A stretch of DNA of 64,000 nt, from positions 313,257 to 377,256 of the forward strand of contig ML769384.1 in the NCBI GenBank assembly GCA_009733575.1. Direction: 5' to 3'. Shown in pieces: positions 1 to 11,165 of this stretch (positions are counted from its first letter, which is position 1; the number at the start of each line of letters is the position of its first letter). The stretch is from Gymnopus androsaceus JB14 (taxonomy: Eukaryota; Basidiomycota; Agaricomycetes; Agaricales; Omphalotaceae). Under the pieces are notes generated by a model. It saw nothing but the letters and a program-made list of their open reading frames with translations, searched no databases and had not been told where the DNA came from. Made by a program: the position numbers and the translations under genes.

Positions 1-1158
1 GGCAGATACTAGAGGTTTCTGGGCTAAAGTACGCCGCAATTACCAAAAAGCTAATTCTTTGTACTAACTTTCTCCTTAGATTCTCCCAGAATCATTAGCA
101 TGTCGATTATTTGTTATCACTGTTCTCGTCGAGACAGCGATAGATCTTACTATTGAAGCAGAACTACTGCTGCGTGTCCATGATTCCGGGAACGAACTTG
201 ACCAAGAGAATCCTGATAAGATGCCTGTCTATCTGAGTATCTTTGCTCTTGCACAGTATGTTGACCCTTTTCTCTACGTTCTAAATTTTTCTGATTTATA
301 TTAGCGTTTTTCAATTCGCAATGGCCATAGATGCAGTCTATGCTCGGAATACGCTTCAGTTTTTATTGCTGACGTTCGTAACTTACACTATGGCCTTTCT
401 CGAGTCTGACCTGTTTTCACAGAGTTTTCAATGCCCTATTCCTCGTCTACGCCATCGTTCAGATTTCCGAGATTCGGGAGGTCGTATCTGACAGTACCTC
501 TAAGATGCTCACGACCATAATACCAATTGTGATCTCCGTAGCCGAGCTGGCATACATCGCACTCGGCTGGAAGATATATAAAGAATTCGGCTGGAAGGTA
601 TACAAATTTTTGGGAGCCGACCGACGAATAAAGAAGATGTACGCCAAGTATCAAATCTACGAATGTTTGGTAAAGTTCGACGTCTTCTTTTGGGCGGGAT
701 TCTCGGTGCAGTTTATCTGGTTGGTGCTCAAGAAGGACGACTGGGAATACTATGTCACCATTGCTGCTATGCCGCTTTCATTGATTTTGCTGGTCGAGGG
801 ACATCTTGCTGCTCGCCATGAGAACAAGTGGATGATGGCTACATTCATGTCGGGCTGTGTTGGCGCTATGATTTACTTTGTGTACAAGGTGCGTGTTGCA
901 TTTCTCTGCATTCCCGACTGTATAACTAACGTTAGCTCATACAGCTTGGTCAAACTCCTCATGTACAAGGATACCCCTGAACTAAAGCTCGTTTGGAAAA
1001 CCCTGATGATATTCTGTGAGTGGTACATAGCCATAAGCTTTCCCAGGATTCTAACTTGCTCAATAGCCGTCATTTCCATCGTGTTATTGGTTGCGACTTT
1101 TATCCTTTCAGTGCTTGTCATGCAGAACTTTGGTCGAGGGTTTAAAGGGCGCATGTAA
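1..1158 (+). CDS. UPF0658 Golgi membrane protein, 5' end cut by window
   Basis: Partial multi-pass membrane protein of the fungal UPF0658 family (S. pombe C1952.10c/C23H3.04 type); function is not established, annotated as Golgi-located. The first exon continues beyond base 1. Exons read by splice signals: 1-28, 80-255, 305-373, 423-888, 945-1015 and 1067 onward. Joined, they give the family hallmarks: RGFWAKILPES, a first membrane segment, VYARNTLQ, then VFNALFLVYAIVQISEIRE, and a loop with KMYAKYQIYECLVKFDVFFW followed by further hydrophobic segments. The C-terminus is uncertain: a plain stop lies at 1156-1158, but a good donor (GTAAGT, 1154) and an acceptor near 1208 could add a tail ending NPNRMSIT, which resembles ends I recall for this family; that join is off by one base. 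Followed on the same strand by Bet1, another early secretory gene. Family assignment is firm, 3' end is not. Confidence 0.8.
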
Positions 1159-1699
1159 GTCATTATCCTTTCATTGCTCACCTTGGACTCTGCTCATACT
1201 CTAAACAGTGACTCGCAAGGCCACGCATCAGCGGTTTGGCTCAGTCCATCCAGCAGCGTATTCAGGTCCTGCAAGCATGAATCCGAACAGAATGAGTATT
1301 ACTTGATCTATTACTTCTGTTGCGATTGTACGAATACGAGAGATCGCCAGCCACTATGGACATTTATACATTACCAGCATCATCTTCATTGCATTTTCCA
1401 TCGTATATTTACTTTTAGTCCATCCATTTACCTTTCGGTTCGCTTTTCTTTCCTTGACATCTGTAGACACAGATTTCATCCTTTTTTTTTCTCCGTAGTT
1501 CACTTTTGATGTCTGTGGGTTGTATTTGATAGTCTGATAATTGTAATTCCGATTCGTTCAATCCATCGAAGCTTATACTTAGAGCGCGTGTACGCGGCGC
1601 TTATTATCTCCACGTATTGTTCACGGGCGCTTGTTCTTCCCTGCTTCTCTGTCCATTTAATGATTTTGAGACGACCACATTTTCTTTAAATAAAATTCC
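1159..1699 (+). other. intergenic; possible last exon of UPF0658 gene plus Bet1 upstream region
   Basis: No separate gene is visible. Bases 1209-1310 may be a terminal coding exon of the preceding gene. The rest is pyrimidine-rich 3'/5' flanking sequence leading to the Bet1 start at 1700. A longer ORF at 1174-1509 lacks domain-like composition and is not called. Confidence 0.4.
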
Positions 1700-2256
1700 A
1701 TGTCTCAGAGGTGATTATCTATCTCCTAGACTCGCTTACTCATTCTTTAATTACCACAGGTATAACTCCAGCCTACATAACCGTTCATCCTTGCTTCCAA
1801 ACCATTCGACACCGCCTGCCTCCGGAAGGTCTTCACCATTTGGGGGTCAGCGTTACGCAGATGATTTAGAAGGCCAGAATGATGAAGCAATAGAGGGCTT
1901 AAATGCCAAAGTCCGGCTACTGAAAGATGTAAGGCGCGAGATAGTCGTATGTTACCTTTCTGAACGCGAAACGATAATGCTTTCCATAGCTCACAATTGG
2001 TATCCGGGACGAAGTGAAGGATTCAGCTATACAGCTCACCCAAATGGTGCGTTTCCGGTTTTTGGCTGTATGTGCTAGTAACTTACACTATTTATTCAGA
2101 ACGACGCGTTCGCAGAAACTGGAGGGATTCTGTCAGGAACGATGAGACGTTTGGGCAATATGTCTTCGAGGCAGGGATGCCGCTGGCTTGTGGTACATTG
2201 TCTTTCTCATCTTCGTTTTCTGGTTCTTTGTGGTTATGTGGTGGTTTCGGAGATGA
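1700..2256 (+). CDS. BET1: Bet1-type Qc-SNARE (ER-Golgi), interrupted by one extra base
   Basis: SNARE that acts in COPII vesicle fusion between ER and Golgi. Exons 1700-1710, 1760-1928, 1990-2046 and 2100-2256 splice to MSQRYNSSLHNR..., then the SNARE motif (RYADDLEGQNDEAIEGLNAK, VRLLKDLTIGIRDEVKDSAI, then QLTQMNDAFAETGGILSGTM, RRLGNMSSRQGCRW). The first exon is only 11 nt, fixed by the in-frame join to the Bet1-like N-terminus. The C-terminal membrane anchor (LWYIVFLIFVFWFFVVMWWF, then RR and stop at 2254-2256) lies one frame away, directly after CRW. The shift is explained by one additional base in CTTGTGG at 2187-2193. Without correction the protein loses its tail anchor and reads into an unrelated 30-residue tail. 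A single-copy essential gene is unlikely to be dead, so I treat it as a functional gene with a probable sequence error. Identity is secure. Confidence 0.88.
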
Positions 2257-2510
2257 GCAGCAGCTTAGATTGGCGGTTTTCCTATATTCAGTATTATCAA
2301 TATCGGACTGCATGGTGCATATCATAGGGCTCGTTGGAAACACGATTCAGGAATCATCCGCTATATTACCATTGGCCAAAAAGGATAATAACTATAGATA
2401 TAAGGTAATAATAATAAAACACAGCGACCAAGAAAAACATCAACAAGAAAGCAATAGACGTGGCAGAATCCAGATTGAATGAAGTCAAAGAAACGGGCGA
2501 AAAAACAACG

Positions 2511-4909
2511 TTATGGGTCGGTTGTGAGTCTTGCGTTACCAATCTCCCAAATCATCCGTCGACGAAGATACGGTATATCACTTTGGGCAAAGTTGAACGT
2601 TTCTTCGCCCCGAGACAAGGACTCGAGGAATTGGCAGGTGAAGACACCGCAGTCATATCCATTCTCCTGTTGTGGGGTGTCCTGTTGGAATAATTATCAG
2701 GTCCATACCGAGTGAAGGTTTAGTTTATTGCCATACCTCCAACACGTGGTCTTCCCAGTCGGTGAAGTCAAAGGGTTTTTTCTTCTTGTTACGGTGTTCC
2801 GCATCCAAGTAGCCTCGTAAATGCTATCACGCTAATCAGTTTTTCCCCAGTCAGGTAGTGGTTCAACGTACTTTGAATACCGATGACCGATCCAACATCA
2901 TGCTGTCATACGACTCGATCCTTTTCTGCTGAAAGTTGATAGCCGCCGCTGTCCAGTGCATGTTGTTATGGTTGACGGGTATCAGGACAATATCCTTGGA
3001 AAACAGGTCAAACTGCGGCGAAACCATGAGTACACGCCGCAAGCAAATATAACGCAATCCGACTAGCCTTCTTGGTCCATTTGGCTAACCGACCCTTCTC
3101 GTACCCATCTTGCACCAACTTTTGCCAAAAAAATGTGCTAAAGTAGTGCACATTCAGCAGCTTGTTCTTCTTCGTGCTTACCACACCATTGACAACTCCG
3201 TTCTCCTTGTTCTCCTTTGAATCATCCGAACGGCCCAATATCATCGCTCCGTAAAAGTTGATAACCTCATCGTTCAACCAGCTGCCAGGTTTTAGCCTTT
3301 CCAAATCTTTATTCGACACCTGCTCTTTCGCGTATTTGGAGATGATCCCGCGCTGCTTGAGAAGGGCTTCAACTTTGGCTTCGTCTTCAGGCGGTAAAGA
3401 CGATGGTAAAGGAAGGCGTTTAGGCCTGAGACGTTGCTCGATAGCATCGTCTTTAGTGCGATGCTTGATTTGCAAGTGATCAAGGCTTGGGACCCAGGTT
3501 GGAGGTCTAGGTCTAAAGTTATCGAAAGATTAGTGAAAAACGCAACCGCAACGAGGTCCAAAACGTACGTTATCCACACCTGACGGGCCATCTCGAGGTG
3601 TTTCTCCAGCCATTGTGAATCCTTCTCGTTTCGCGTCAATAACAAACAAGCAGTGGGCAGGAAAAGGGTTTGATACATACAAGTATTGGCTCAGAGTTTC
3701 TGCGTGAGCGCGTTTGTTCTCCATCAAATTGGAATTCTGCTCGCAGATCGTGCATGGAAGCTACGAGCCAATTCATGAGATTATTTCCTGGCCAGTGGTT
3801 AAGGCCAGACTCACGAAACGTTAGACGTGGCTTCGCATTGCCGGAAGTTTCAAGCATGTAGGAATAGACGAGCAAGGCTGATTGAAATTCATATGAGTAG
3901 ACGAGACGATTGAAGATAGAGAATGACTTACACTCGAAATCCTCCCGGTTCGACTTGAATCCTAGCCATAGCATGAGCGTTGCTTTGAGAGTAATAGTTG
4001 GACAACGCACCTCGTCTTGACTGTGCCAGTTTGTAAAGTTCCTCTTTCGTTTCCTCCAAACTTTTTTTGACCGCTTGTTTATGCTAAAAATCGCATAAGA
4101 TACCGTTGACCGTTATGATGTGTTGACTCTACGCACTTTATCAACGAGGATATGTGGTCTATTTTGATAGTTTCGTGTTTTCTGTGATGTCCTCACTGAG
4201 CGCAAAATTTTGTCCGAGGAGGAAAACGGTTGCGAGTACAAAATATCGCTAGATGACGCTCGATCTGGAGGTGGACCCATGAGGGTTTTCGTCCGTGGCC
4301 TACGTGAGGAATATATATTGTCCAAAGACGAAGTAGGTGTAATGGGCGAGCGATGAGGGAATGTTGGGAAACTGATCTCGGAGCTTTGTGATGATGAGGT
4401 CTTGCGAGGAGTAAACGAAAAGTGTGATGATGATGGAAGTGATGAGTGACTGCTACTAGCGTAAAGGTTTGTGGGCCTCAAGGACTCTTGTGAAGCAGCG
4501 AAAGAATTTGTTATGGCCGGTGTAGCCGGCAAAGATTCCGCTCGTTCCGAAGCAGCAGCCAAGGTATGAGAGATGATTTCTATCGAGGAAGATGGAGTCG
4601 GTGAAGGGCCTTGCTGCCGTGCTGCTTCTTCCGGAGAAACTGAACGAGAATCCGAGGGTTCGACGCGACCTATGCAAGTTGGAAACGCGAAAAATAGGAA
4701 ATTAAACAGAACATACCTCGGATAAGTAGCAAAGTATCCCGTCCAACTTCTTTGAAATCCTGGAATATCTTTTTCCAGCGAGAGGAGAGATCTGCCGCTG
4801 AAGCAGGACTTTGCGTCTCCCCGTTCATGTTGAGAAGAGAAGTCCTCTGTTGTTTCGCACAGCGAACAGAGAGTGGTGGATCTTGGGCACGTCGTTTCCT
4901 ATTGTTCAT
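2511..4909 (-). CDS. ULP1: Ulp1-type SUMO protease (peptidase C48)
   Basis: Cysteine protease that matures SUMO and removes it from targets, typically at the nuclear periphery. Read on the minus strand, the start at 4909 gives MNNRKRRAQDPP..., followed by a long serine-rich, probably disordered N-terminal half (about 4110-4700). The catalytic domain begins with LERLKPGSWLNDEVINFYGA (about 3260-3310). It continues through FDLFSKDIVLIPVNHNNMHW (catalytic His in NMHW), the catalytic Asp in IESYDSM, a YLDAEHRNKKKKPFDF segment, and DTPQQENGYDCGVFTCQFLE carrying the oxyanion Gln and catalytic Cys. The protein ends ARLTTDP at the TAA at 2511-2513. All triad residues are present. The intron between KWTKK and FDLFSK (3013-3067) has a GC rather than GT donor. 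N-terminal exon borders were not fully resolved. Convergent with Bet1. Confidence 0.9.
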
Positions 4910-5376
4910 CTACAAAGAAAAACAGAAGGTGGACCTGAATAATTTCCAGGTGATGGTACGAGGAGATGACTGTCAGTCTGTCATTGGTCAACAGGGATAA
5001 ACAATCAATTTACTAGCTGCCGCCGGTAAAGAAGCGCCCACTGTCGCGTTTCTCCTTGTCACAAACACCACTCGACGCGCCTACCGCGATTAATGGTTGA
5101 GTGCTGCAAAAATTTCTTTGCATCGCAAAAGATGAAGCTGAAATTTATATCCTGTATCACGGCCATCAAGCTATCCTAAATCAGATATCTAATTGGTCTT
5201 TATCGTTCCACAACTTCAATCGCTATATACTGACCTTCTAATAGCTAGGTGTCTCGTATGTGGTTTCAAGTTATCTTAATTATATTTTTGTCAACTTGCT
5301 ATCCCGAAGTTCTTTCCGGTTCCAAGTTTGGATACGTGAATCCCGTTGAATAATATTTATAGGTTACCCTGAGCAA
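4910..5376. other. intergenic region upstream of Ulp1
   Basis: No coding signal on either strand. It holds the presumed Ulp1 promoter on the minus strand. Nothing else is recognised. Confidence 0.4.
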
Positions 5377-6770
5377 TGCGCAGCGGTCCCGCAGTCAAAG
5401 GAAGAGTCAAGGCTTCCAAAAAGAGAAAGGAGGGCCTGGACAACATTACAGCATCCAATCCAAGTTTAGATCAGCGTAATATCCTACCCGCAATTTCTTC
5501 CCCTCACTTTCATCGTTAGCCAAACTATGCCAGCCTCACGCGTAAATCAAAAAAGACGGGCATACCACCCGTACAGAAGATTAAACCCTCACATAGAATA
5601 TGCCACTCGTAAGTGTCTCTACGTACCATCGTTTTGCATTCGACGCTGATCAGAAATACTGTTACAAAGATTCCCCTAATGAGGACGTGGTAACTGGTCG
5701 ATGATCGATGGAGATATCATGATGAAAGACATATCTTCTGAAAGACCTATCATGGCAATCGTGAGCTTTCCCCTTCTCAGTCTAACTCACACTGACGCAA
5801 GGCTCTCAGTGCACTCCCATGAAAACCACCTGATCCATCCATTCACATCATATTTCGCGACGTTATGCAGTTCTGCTTTCCATGAAATTCAATGTACATA
5901 TTTCAGCTTCTGCTCACTGCTGTTTCAACAAAAATCGGCATCTCGTGAGTCATACTTGTTCGTTTGTTTCTTCTTGTAAATAATTACCCCCTCTTATTTA
6001 CTGGCCTCCTGATGCAGCATCCCAGGAATTACCTTTATCTTGCGAACCCAGAATACCGGGTAGAAAAACTCGGCCTGAGCATGGATCCAGAAAAAAAATC
6101 GCATGCTCATTGGCGTTCCTGGATGTTCTTAGACCAATAATCTACTAGCTAACTCAATTCTACGCGCACGATACTACCATTTCGTTTCACAATTCCTCCG
6201 GCTTGCAAAGCAAGCTCTACTCGGCGGCGGAGATATTTTAATCTTCTCAACTAGTATCCTTACCTAACAAGATTTTATCGTTCATCTTCATAAAAATTCT
6301 CGACGTCGACCATTAGTGGGATCCGGAAGTTTCAATCGATATTCGACGCTTCGACGCTCAGCTTACTGGCCGCTCAGGATGATCAAGGAACCATGAACAA
6401 ATGAGGTTAGCCGTTAGGTTCTAGGCTATTACTGACTACTCGACGGGGATGGATCGACTGCAATCATTCATTGACTCTGCGCATAGAACTAGAACCTGTT
6501 GCACTAGATCCTCTGAAAAAAATTCAGTCCATCATCGATACTTCGCGCGACATTATTCCCGAAAGTCAGATGCTGTGACACTGGTGGCAGATTCCAAACG
6601 ACATGGAATATTTTGTCCTGATGACCGATCGGAGCTGAATGCAGCATCCTTTTCTCCACTAGCAAATAGCAGACGAGTTCATAGTACTGGTCGACATACA
6701 TACATAAATGTCAGGAACTCTTCAAGTTGACAAGTTTTGGGACTTGCCCGGGAAGCCTCCGATCGCGAGG
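5377..6770 (+). other. coding-like scraps, no resolved gene
   Basis: Several short stretches look coding but do not join into a recognisable protein. A start at 5377 gives a basic peptide beginning MRSGPAVKGRVKASKKRKEG. A splice-flanked stretch at about 5520-5608 gives NYASLTRKSKKTGIPPVQKI. One at 6014-6149 gives HPRNYLYLANPEYRVEKLGL and ends MFLDQ-stop. Near 6483-6700 LRIELEPVALDPLKKIQSII and WWQIPNDMEYFVLMTDRS occur but are separated by in-frame stops. I do not recognise the family. This could be one decayed gene, or a real gene with small exons and base errors. Confidence 0.3.
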
Positions 6771-7379
6771 TAAGATTAGCTGTGTCTACAAAGGACTGCG
6801 ACCTTGCTCATCGAGGCTACGATACGTTCTGATTCAAAGTCCATGGAAAATGACTACTTAATATGTAAATATTATTCTCATTGGTAGTAAGCCGACTGGG
6901 ATATTTTATTCCACGATGCAGACTGTACTGCTAAACCGAGGGATTTAAGCAAGGACTACCATTTGCCAATCAGAATTGTGATAAATCGCGATCCCGGGAG
7001 GGCTCGGAAAAACAGAGATTCGCAGGTTGTAGCTTGACAGCGTCTCGACCTCGTACTTTGAAGCGCCGCACCTTAACATCGGTGTTAGAACGGAAGAGTC
7101 GGACAAGGATCGTAGACGCCGGGAACATTCTTTATGTGACGCGTGACATACTTTAAAGATGAAACGCATGAGCTTTGTCACTCTCATTTACCCTCACCTC
7201 TCCTGACGCTCCCGGGATATCTGTTATCTTTTCGGTCGCACGAAAGCACATATAAGCCAGGCATTTGCTTCATTTACTGCGTATTCTAACCGCCCCCAGG
7301 ATTTGCTTTCGCTGCCTCACCTGCGCCTCATTGTATTTCAGCAGTTCCTTCAGCTCTCCTCCCTTATCTTCATACCGCA
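6771..7379 (+). other. intergenic; upstream region of the first Yippee unit
   Basis: No gene seen. The last 100 bases before 7380 are C/T-rich, as expected for a fungal promoter or 5' leader. Confidence 0.35.
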
Positions 7380-7938
7380 ATGGGTTTGAGGTACCGTCGA
7401 TATCTTTACGGAGAGCGTATATATCGGATGCTCCAAGTGCAAGACCCATCTCGCCACAATTCATTCGATGATTTCCAGAGTCAGTCCAGCTTGGCTTATC
7501 GCTTGAATTGTTACTTAGGATTGTTTCTAGGCCTTCAATGGACAACACGGTAGAGCATATCTGTTCGATGTAGTGTAAGTCGATTTGCCTTGCCCATGCC
7601 TGCATTGTTCTGAATGATATATCCTAGTGTCAATGTCATTGAGGGAGAGCCCTGTGATCGTCCAATGACGACTGGGAATCATACCGTTCGGTAAGTCCTC
7701 AATGTGCTCCCCTCAATATTGGTCATCCGCTGAATGCTCGTGTGCAGTGATATCTACTGTATCAAGTGTAATACCACACTGGGGTGGAAATATGTTGGTC
7801 TCATCTCCTCGTGTGACTCCATTTGTGCTCATTTCAGGTCTTTGTTTTTGGTTCTAGGACAAGGCCTACGAAGCATCCCAGAAATACAAAGAAGGCAAAT
7901 TCATCCTCGAGCGCAATTTGCTCGTCGATGTCCAATAG
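7380..7938 (+). pseudogene. Yippee zinc-binding protein, unit 1 (one extra base in exon 1)
   Basis: Yippee proteins are small, highly conserved zinc-binding beta-fold proteins of the Mis18/cereblon fold class; their molecular role in fungi is unclear. The start at 7380 gives MGLRYRRYLYGERIY. The next expected residues, GCSKCKTHLATIHSMISR (first Cys-x2-Cys), are one frame off because of an extra base within GTATATATC at 7419-7425. Exons 7531-7574, 7628-7690, 7748-7793 and 7858-7938 then read AFNGQHGRAYLFDV, VNVIEGEPCDRPMTTGNHTV, DIYCIKCNTTLGWKY (second Cys-x2-Cys) and DKAYEASQKYKEGKFILERN, ending LLVDVQ-stop. Apart from that single base the gene is complete and has canonical length. It is the best-preserved 3' part of the array and may be the functional founder with a sequencing error. 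Confidence 0.8.
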
Positions 7939-9000
7939 TTGGGCGAATCACGTCGCTTTGACGCCAGTGCCTTAGATCGTATCCGCTGCTTTTTTGAGGT
8001 GGACCTATTTCTTGCCTGGCCGCTCAATCATCTTCTAGGATATCATCAGCCGTCTTTCGGACTATTTCGTGGAATCATCGATTCCAGTACGGTTTGTAGA
8101 AGGGACGTGAGGACACGTGTTCTTCAGGCGTATACCACTTCACCTTTACACGACCAAGTGTTGCTTGGTTTATTTGGGCCACTAGAGCCTCGATGGCTAC
8201 TGTTTCCTTTGCTGACCGTTTGCAGCAGAGTTCATGGGTCGCGTCTGGGGCGGTGGGCTTGCGCCCTACACCTCGTCCCATGAATCAACCATCCCCCAAC
8301 CCCCTTTTCTGCGTTTACACCTACTTATTTGTACAGTATTTGACGGGGCTGCCTGAACGCTAGTTCTGGTTACCATTCCGCTGGCTCTAGTTATATTTTT
8401 CTATTTCTATACATATAGGTGTTTACGAGTTATCCCCTTTCCCAATCAGTCAGTATTTGTTAATGTCATGGGTAGATGTTAATTGACTTTCTAGATAAAG
8501 CTTGATAAAGCTCATTCTGAGTCAATCATCGTTGAAGCCTGTTGAAGCCTAAGAGCTTACATCCTAATTGGGACTCTTCTGGCGCCGAGCTATCACAGGC
8601 AGCGACTTGGGGGGATGTCAGGCTACTTCTACTCATCACGTTCACGGAAACCGCGCCTTCAGGTAAGCAGTACCAGGGTATACTGGGAAATTTGGGGTAC
8701 GCTGAGCCGCCGAAAACACGTTTTTCAGATAATTAAAAGTGCAACGCTACACGGACCTGCTTGTAAGTTGTATGGAATGCTCAGCCCTTCTCATTCGCAA
8801 TGTAATCTCTACTTCGCTGTATTTCTCTGTAATATAACAGCTGATCTTGAGCGCTCAGTCTGCTCTAAAATATAACCATTCAACTTGATTTTGGGCGCTC
8901 TGTTTCCGTGAACGCCCAACCCCTCCATAAAAAGCGGCTGACAATTTAGCGTTCTTTGCTTTTTCGCCCCTTTGGCTTTACAAAACCGTCGCAACTTACG
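7939..9000 (+). other. 3' flank of unit 1 and promoter of Yippee unit 2
   Basis: No independent gene. The stretch 8210-8290 (around CCGTTTGCAGCAGAG and CCCATGAATCAACC) recurs downstream of units 2 and 3, marking the duplicated 3' flank. Bases 8935-9000 (AAAGCGGCTGA... to CGTCGCAACTTACG) recur before unit 4 and partly before unit 3, marking the duplicated promoter. Confidence 0.5.
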
Positions 9001-9624
9001 ATGGGTATTGACATTAACCTGCTTTTTTTTTTCTTTTCACTATGAGTTGACAGAACTCTTTCGCTAGCTTCGTTGACGCTTTCTGGAGAGTGCGTATATG
9101 GATGCCGCAAGTGCAGGACCCATCTCGCCACGAAACATTCTATGATTCGGAGTGTCAGTTCAGCTTGGCTAGTCACTTGGATTGCCACTTAGGATAGTTT
9201 CTAGGCTTTCAACGGACTACAAGGGAAGGCATATCTGATCGATGCAGTGTAAGTCGGTATACCTTGCCCATGCCTGCATTGTTCTGAATGATATATCCTA
9301 GGGTCAATGTCATCTTGGGAGAGCCCTACAATCGTCCAATGACGACTGGGAATCATACCATTCGGTAAGTCCTTAATTTTCTCAGTAGTCCTCTCTCGCT
9401 AAACACTCGTGTGCAGCGATATCATGTGTATCAAGTGTAATACTACATTGGGATGGAGATATGTTGGTCTCATCTCCTTCTCGTGTAACGATATATGTGC
9501 TCATCCCACTGGGTCTTTGTTTGTTTAGGACAAGGCTCCCGAGGCATCCCAAAAATACAAGGAAGGCAAATTCCTCCTCGAAAGTACTCTGCTCGTCGAT
9601 GTCCAAGAGTTAAGCAAACTATAG
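9001..9624 (+). pseudogene. Yippee-like unit 2, diverged and broken at the 5' end
   Basis: Tandem relative of unit 1. Exons after the first keep the correct frame and splice sites: GECVYGCRKCRTHLATKHSM, AFNGLQGKAYLIDAV, VNVILGEPYNRPMTTGNHTI, DIMCIKCNTTLGWRY, DKAPEASQKYKEGKFLLEST, then LLVDVQELSKL-stop at 9622-9624. Both Cys-x2-Cys pairs remain. The 5' exon of units 3 and 4 (ATG-G, intron, then a coding leader) is present as ATGG at 9001-9004. Its second exon has lost bases, so the frame from the ATG hits a TAG soon after. Many replacements at conserved positions and an altered stop suggest genuine decay rather than a base-calling error. Confidence 0.7.
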
Positions 9625-10039
9625 GATTCTCTTTTAGTCGTACGTTTACAGCCAGGTCGCACCTGGGTATGCGTCGTTCACCTCGTTCCATGAATCAACC
9701 AATCCCCGCCCACCATTCCGTTAGCTGTAGTTATATTCTTCGACCCCAAATGTGTTTTTACGAGGCATCCTCCGGGTTGCTTTCATTCCCAATCGAGTCA
9801 GTTTGTGTGCAATGTCCTGGGTAGACTTGGGGTAGATCGTAAATTGACTACCCTCAAATCTTTGTGACTTATCGATAAAGGCTCGACTGGCGCGTCTCGG
9901 CAGTCTTCATCTAATGCATCTCTCTTATACACTCTAAGTTTGAGCTTTACAAACCAGTCGCACCATCTCTACTTATTAAACATATCGGAGGTACTAGGTA
10001 TTAGTCTTTGTCATAGATCTTCATAGATTCTTTTAAATG
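9625..10039 (+). other. 3' flank of Yippee unit 2
   Basis: Contains degenerate copies of the 3' flank found after unit 1 (for example CCATGAATCAACCAATCCC at 9689 and CATTCCGTTAGCTGTAG at 9714). No coding sequence supported. Confidence 0.4.
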
Positions 10040-10375
10040 CTACCAGATAACGAAGAAGAGGAGACAGCGCCGTCTACAGACACGACCTAGAGCTATCTTT
10101 TCATATCTCGATTGTTGATACATTTCATCTGCTCGCAGATCATGATCTCCATCGTTCGCGAGCTTCTGCAGAAGTCTAAAATGGAATTTTTTGAACCGCT
10201 CGAGCATCTTATCCTTCCTCTTCGAGACTGCATTGCTAGATCCAGATTGCTCGGATTGGGTCTTCCTCGCCCTCTTTCTCACTTTCGGTCGAGCGTCTTC
10301 GTTATTGTCACTGGTTTCACTCCTGAGATGCTTGGTACCGCGCACTCGTGCATCAAGATTTATTGCAAGAGATAG
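10040..10375 (-). pseudogene. inverted fragment of the F-box gene 5' end
   Basis: On the minus strand this segment translates to DARVRGTKHLRSETSDNNED, ARPKVRKRARKTQSEQSGSS, NAVSKRKDKMLERFKKF and LLQKLAND. These match position by position the N-terminal basic region of the F-box gene at 19571 (DARLPGTKHPRSEPSDEDEE, RPKARKRTKKSQSEQPGPS, VSKRKNKMPEQFKKV, LLQRLAKD). Only this N-terminal, F-box-preceding portion is present; the homology ends before the F-box. It sits in opposite orientation between Yippee units 2 and 3. A truncated, dispersed duplicate. Confidence 0.7.
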
Positions 10376-10541
10376 GAGTAGTAAACAAGTGCGCGCTAGC
10401 TTTAGTACATCTCTCCTAGGCATACACGATCGCGGACGATGTGTGTACATAGGCACAGCCCTCGGCTCCACCTCACATCATGATCCTGCGGTAGCGTTCT
10501 TTGCTTTTTCGCCCCCTTGGTCAAGACTGTCGCAATTAGCT

Positions 10542-11165
10542 ATGGGTATACTCACCAGTTCTTCTCCAACGTTCCATTTACAGAACACTTTCCTGTTGTA
10601 GCTGATCAGTCGTTGAAACTTTCCGGAGAGCGCGTATACGGATGCTCCAAGTGCAAGACCCATCTCGCCACAATTCATTCGATGATTTCCAGAGTTAGTC
10701 CAGCTTGGCTTATCGCTTGAATTGCTACTTAGGATTGTTTCTAGGCCTTCAATGGACAACACGGTAGAGCATATCTGTTCGATGTAGTGTAAGTCGATTT
10801 GCCTTGCCCATGCCTGCATTGTTCTGAATGATAGATTCTAGTGTCAATGTCATTGAGGGAGAGATCCTGTGATCGTCCAATGACGACTGGGAATCATACC
10901 GTTCGGTAAGCTCAATGTGCTCCCCTCAATCCTCAATCCTCAATATTGGACATCCGCTGAATGCTCGTGTGCAGAGATATCACCTGTGTCAATTGTGATA
11001 CCTACCTGGGATGGAGATATGTTGGTTTCATCTTCCCGTGTAAAGCTGTATGCGCTCATCTCAGGTCTTTGTTTGTTTGTTTAGGACACAGCTCAAGAAG
11101 CATCCCAGAAATACAAGGAAGGCAAATTTATTCTCGAGCGTGATCTGCTCGTCGATGTACAATAG
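10542..11165 (+). pseudogene. Yippee-like unit 3 (one extra base in exon 4)
   Basis: The 5' end here is intact and shows the structure of this subfamily. ATG-G at 10542-10545 and intron 10546-10583 are followed by exon 10584-10693, giving MEHFPVVADQSLKLSGERVY, then GCSKCKTHLATIHSMISR. Exon 10745-10788 gives AFNGQHGRAYLFDV. In exon 4 (from 10842) an extra base in GAGATCCTG at 10860-10868, compared with GAGCCCTG in unit 1, shifts the frame to an immediate TGA. Downstream exons (DITCVNCDTYLGWRY; then EASQKYKEGKFILERD, LLVDVQ-stop at 11163-11165) are otherwise well kept. Near identity of this unit to unit 1 over introns as well as exons indicates recent duplication or gene conversion. Confidence 0.75.
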
